From contig JAJDWI010000037.1 of NCBI GenBank assembly GCA_022825665.1, positions 1 through 34,512 on the forward strand: DNA of 34,512 nucleotides, given 5' to 3'. Below, one piece after another: positions 33,832 through 34,512 of this stretch (position 1 is the stretch's first letter; every line of letters begins with the position of its first letter). Made by a program: the position numbers and the translations under genes. Below the pieces are notes generated by a model, which was not told where the DNA came from, ran no database searches, and saw only the letters and a program-made list of their open reading frames with translations. Source of the stretch: Candidatus Poribacteria bacterium (GTDB lineage: Bacteria; Poribacteria; WGA-4E; WGA-3G).

Positions 33832-34512
33832 ATGGCATACAAAACACATAAAATCACATTAGAACCAACTATCAAGCAAAAGCATTGGTTTAGCGGTCAA
33901 TGCGGTTATGCGCGATTTGCATATAACCGAGCGTTAGCAGATTTTAAGACAGGCTTAGCTCAAGACACCTTCCAATCTTGGCAAACTCTCAACAATAACT
34001 TTAATAAAACAAAGAAAGGGTACGATTGGGTAAAACCACAGGATCAGCGTGCGGCGTTATATGCTATCAAAAATCTTGGTCAAGGTATTGCGAATTGGAT
34101 AGCTAAACGTGCGAAGTTTCCGAAGTTTAAAAAACGTGGTGTTAGAGATTCTTATACCACAGACGAACAATCTGTGCGAGTAGAAGGCAAGCGTATCAAG
34201 CTGCCCAAGGTTGGTTGGATCAAAATGCGTCAAGCCTTACGTTTTGTTGGAAATATTATCAAGGTGACAATCTCAAGGACAGCACATCGTTGGTTTGCCT
34301 CTATCACCGTGGCAACAGAGGACACCGAAGTCGTTGATAACTCAACGCACCCTGTTATCGGTATAGATGTGGGTATCAATACACTGGCAACCTTGAGTGA
34401 TGGGATGAAATATGATAATCCGAGACCCCTCAAACGTTATGAGAGAAAACTCAAGCGTGTCCAACGGAAACTAAGTCGGAAAGTGCTAAAATCTAAAAAC
34501 TGGTTCAAACAG
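33832..34512 (+). CDS. tnpB: TnpB (IS200/IS605 OrfB), N-terminal part, cut by window end
   Basis: 227 codons are open to the last base of the window. The N-terminal helix-turn-helix/WED-like region begins MAYKTHKITLEPTIKQKHWF and contains CGYARFAYNRAL. The region around KFPKFKKRGVRDSYTT is the usual basic segment. The first RuvC motif, VIGIDVGINTLATLSDG, has catalytic Asp179. The remaining RuvC motifs and zinc ribbon would follow outside the window. No tnpA (Y1 transposase) is seen upstream, so this is a TnpB-only (IS1341-like) element, possibly mobilised in trans. Confidence 0.93.
   Translation, partial: MAYKTHKITLEPTIKQKHWFSGQCGYARFAYNRALADFKTGLAQDTFQSWQTLNNNFNKTKKGYDWVKPQDQRAALYAIKNLGQGIANWIAKRAKFPKFKKRGVRDSYTTDEQSVRVEGKRIKLPKVGWIKMRQALRFVGNIIKVTISRTAHRWFASITVATEDTEVVDNSTHPVIGIDVGINTLATLSDGMKYDNPRPLKRYERKLKRVQRKLSRKVLKSKNWFKQ

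Overview
The window is a bacterial chromosomal segment, moderately AT-rich and densely coded, mostly on the + strand. UGA is an ordinary stop here: hemW and the second EutN-like gene both end on it. Several traits fit an uncultured lineage such as Candidatus Poribacteria or a neighbour. These are orphan bacterial-microcompartment (BMC) vertex proteins, NPCBM-domain secreted proteins, a very large C25 (gingipain-type) protease with a FlgD-like C-terminal domain, TnpB elements, and palindromic intergenic repeats. This placement is inference; no 16S rRNA or other decisive marker is present.

Layout. 1-272: 3' end of an IS200/IS605-type tnpB with its right end, abutting (and probably supplying the start codon of) a zinc-dependent MDR dehydrogenase. 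1381-2505: hemW. 2506-3650: a short tandem repeat, a small HhH-GPD-like protein and, on the minus strand, an antitoxin-like protein. 3761-4273: a redoxin whose active-site codon is an in-frame TGA, best explained as selenocysteine. 4320-7822: a complete riboflavin operon, ribD-ribE-ribBA-ribH. 7992-9146: an orphan amino-acid-type ABC substrate-binding lipoprotein. 9296-19517: a same-strand run of hisH, an NtrB-like histidine kinase, an NtrC-like sigma-54 activator, two EutN/CcmL vertex proteins, a lipoprotein and the 1749-aa C25 protease. 19520-20500 (-): GNAT acetyltransferase. 20634-22905: ndk and a tandem pair of NPCBM proteins. 23124-25793: acnA. 25882-27133: a DUF4377 lipoprotein and, on the minus strand, an aldo/keto reductase. 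27134-28119: almost 1 kb without a convincing gene, holding palindromic repeats. 28120-32582: an information-processing block with tRNA-Ser(UGA), tRNA-Ser(GCU), tRNA-Arg(ACG), tadA, tRNA-Ser(CGA), tRNA-Ala(CGC), tRNA-Ser(GGA), large SRP RNA, dnaX, ebfC/ybaB and recR. 32682-33641: an M28 peptidase/glutaminyl-cyclase-like lipoprotein. 33720-34512: left end and first two thirds of a second tnpB element.

How the parts work together. The rib genes can convert GTP and ribulose-5-phosphate to riboflavin. The tRNA/tadA block holds a full set of serine-decoding tRNAs, and the tRNA-Arg(ACG) that TadA edits lies directly upstream of tadA. SRP RNA, dnaX, ebfC and recR follow in the order known from Bacillus. 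The hisH-to-C25 run suggests a two-component, sigma-54-controlled unit, but no sigma-54 promoter was recognised and no BMC hexamer gene is present.

The strongest unusual signal is the TGA at 3902-3904. It sits exactly where the peroxidatic Cys of this redoxin subfamily belongs, the frame stays open and conserved for another 122 codons, and a plausible bacterial SECIS hairpin follows at the expected distance.
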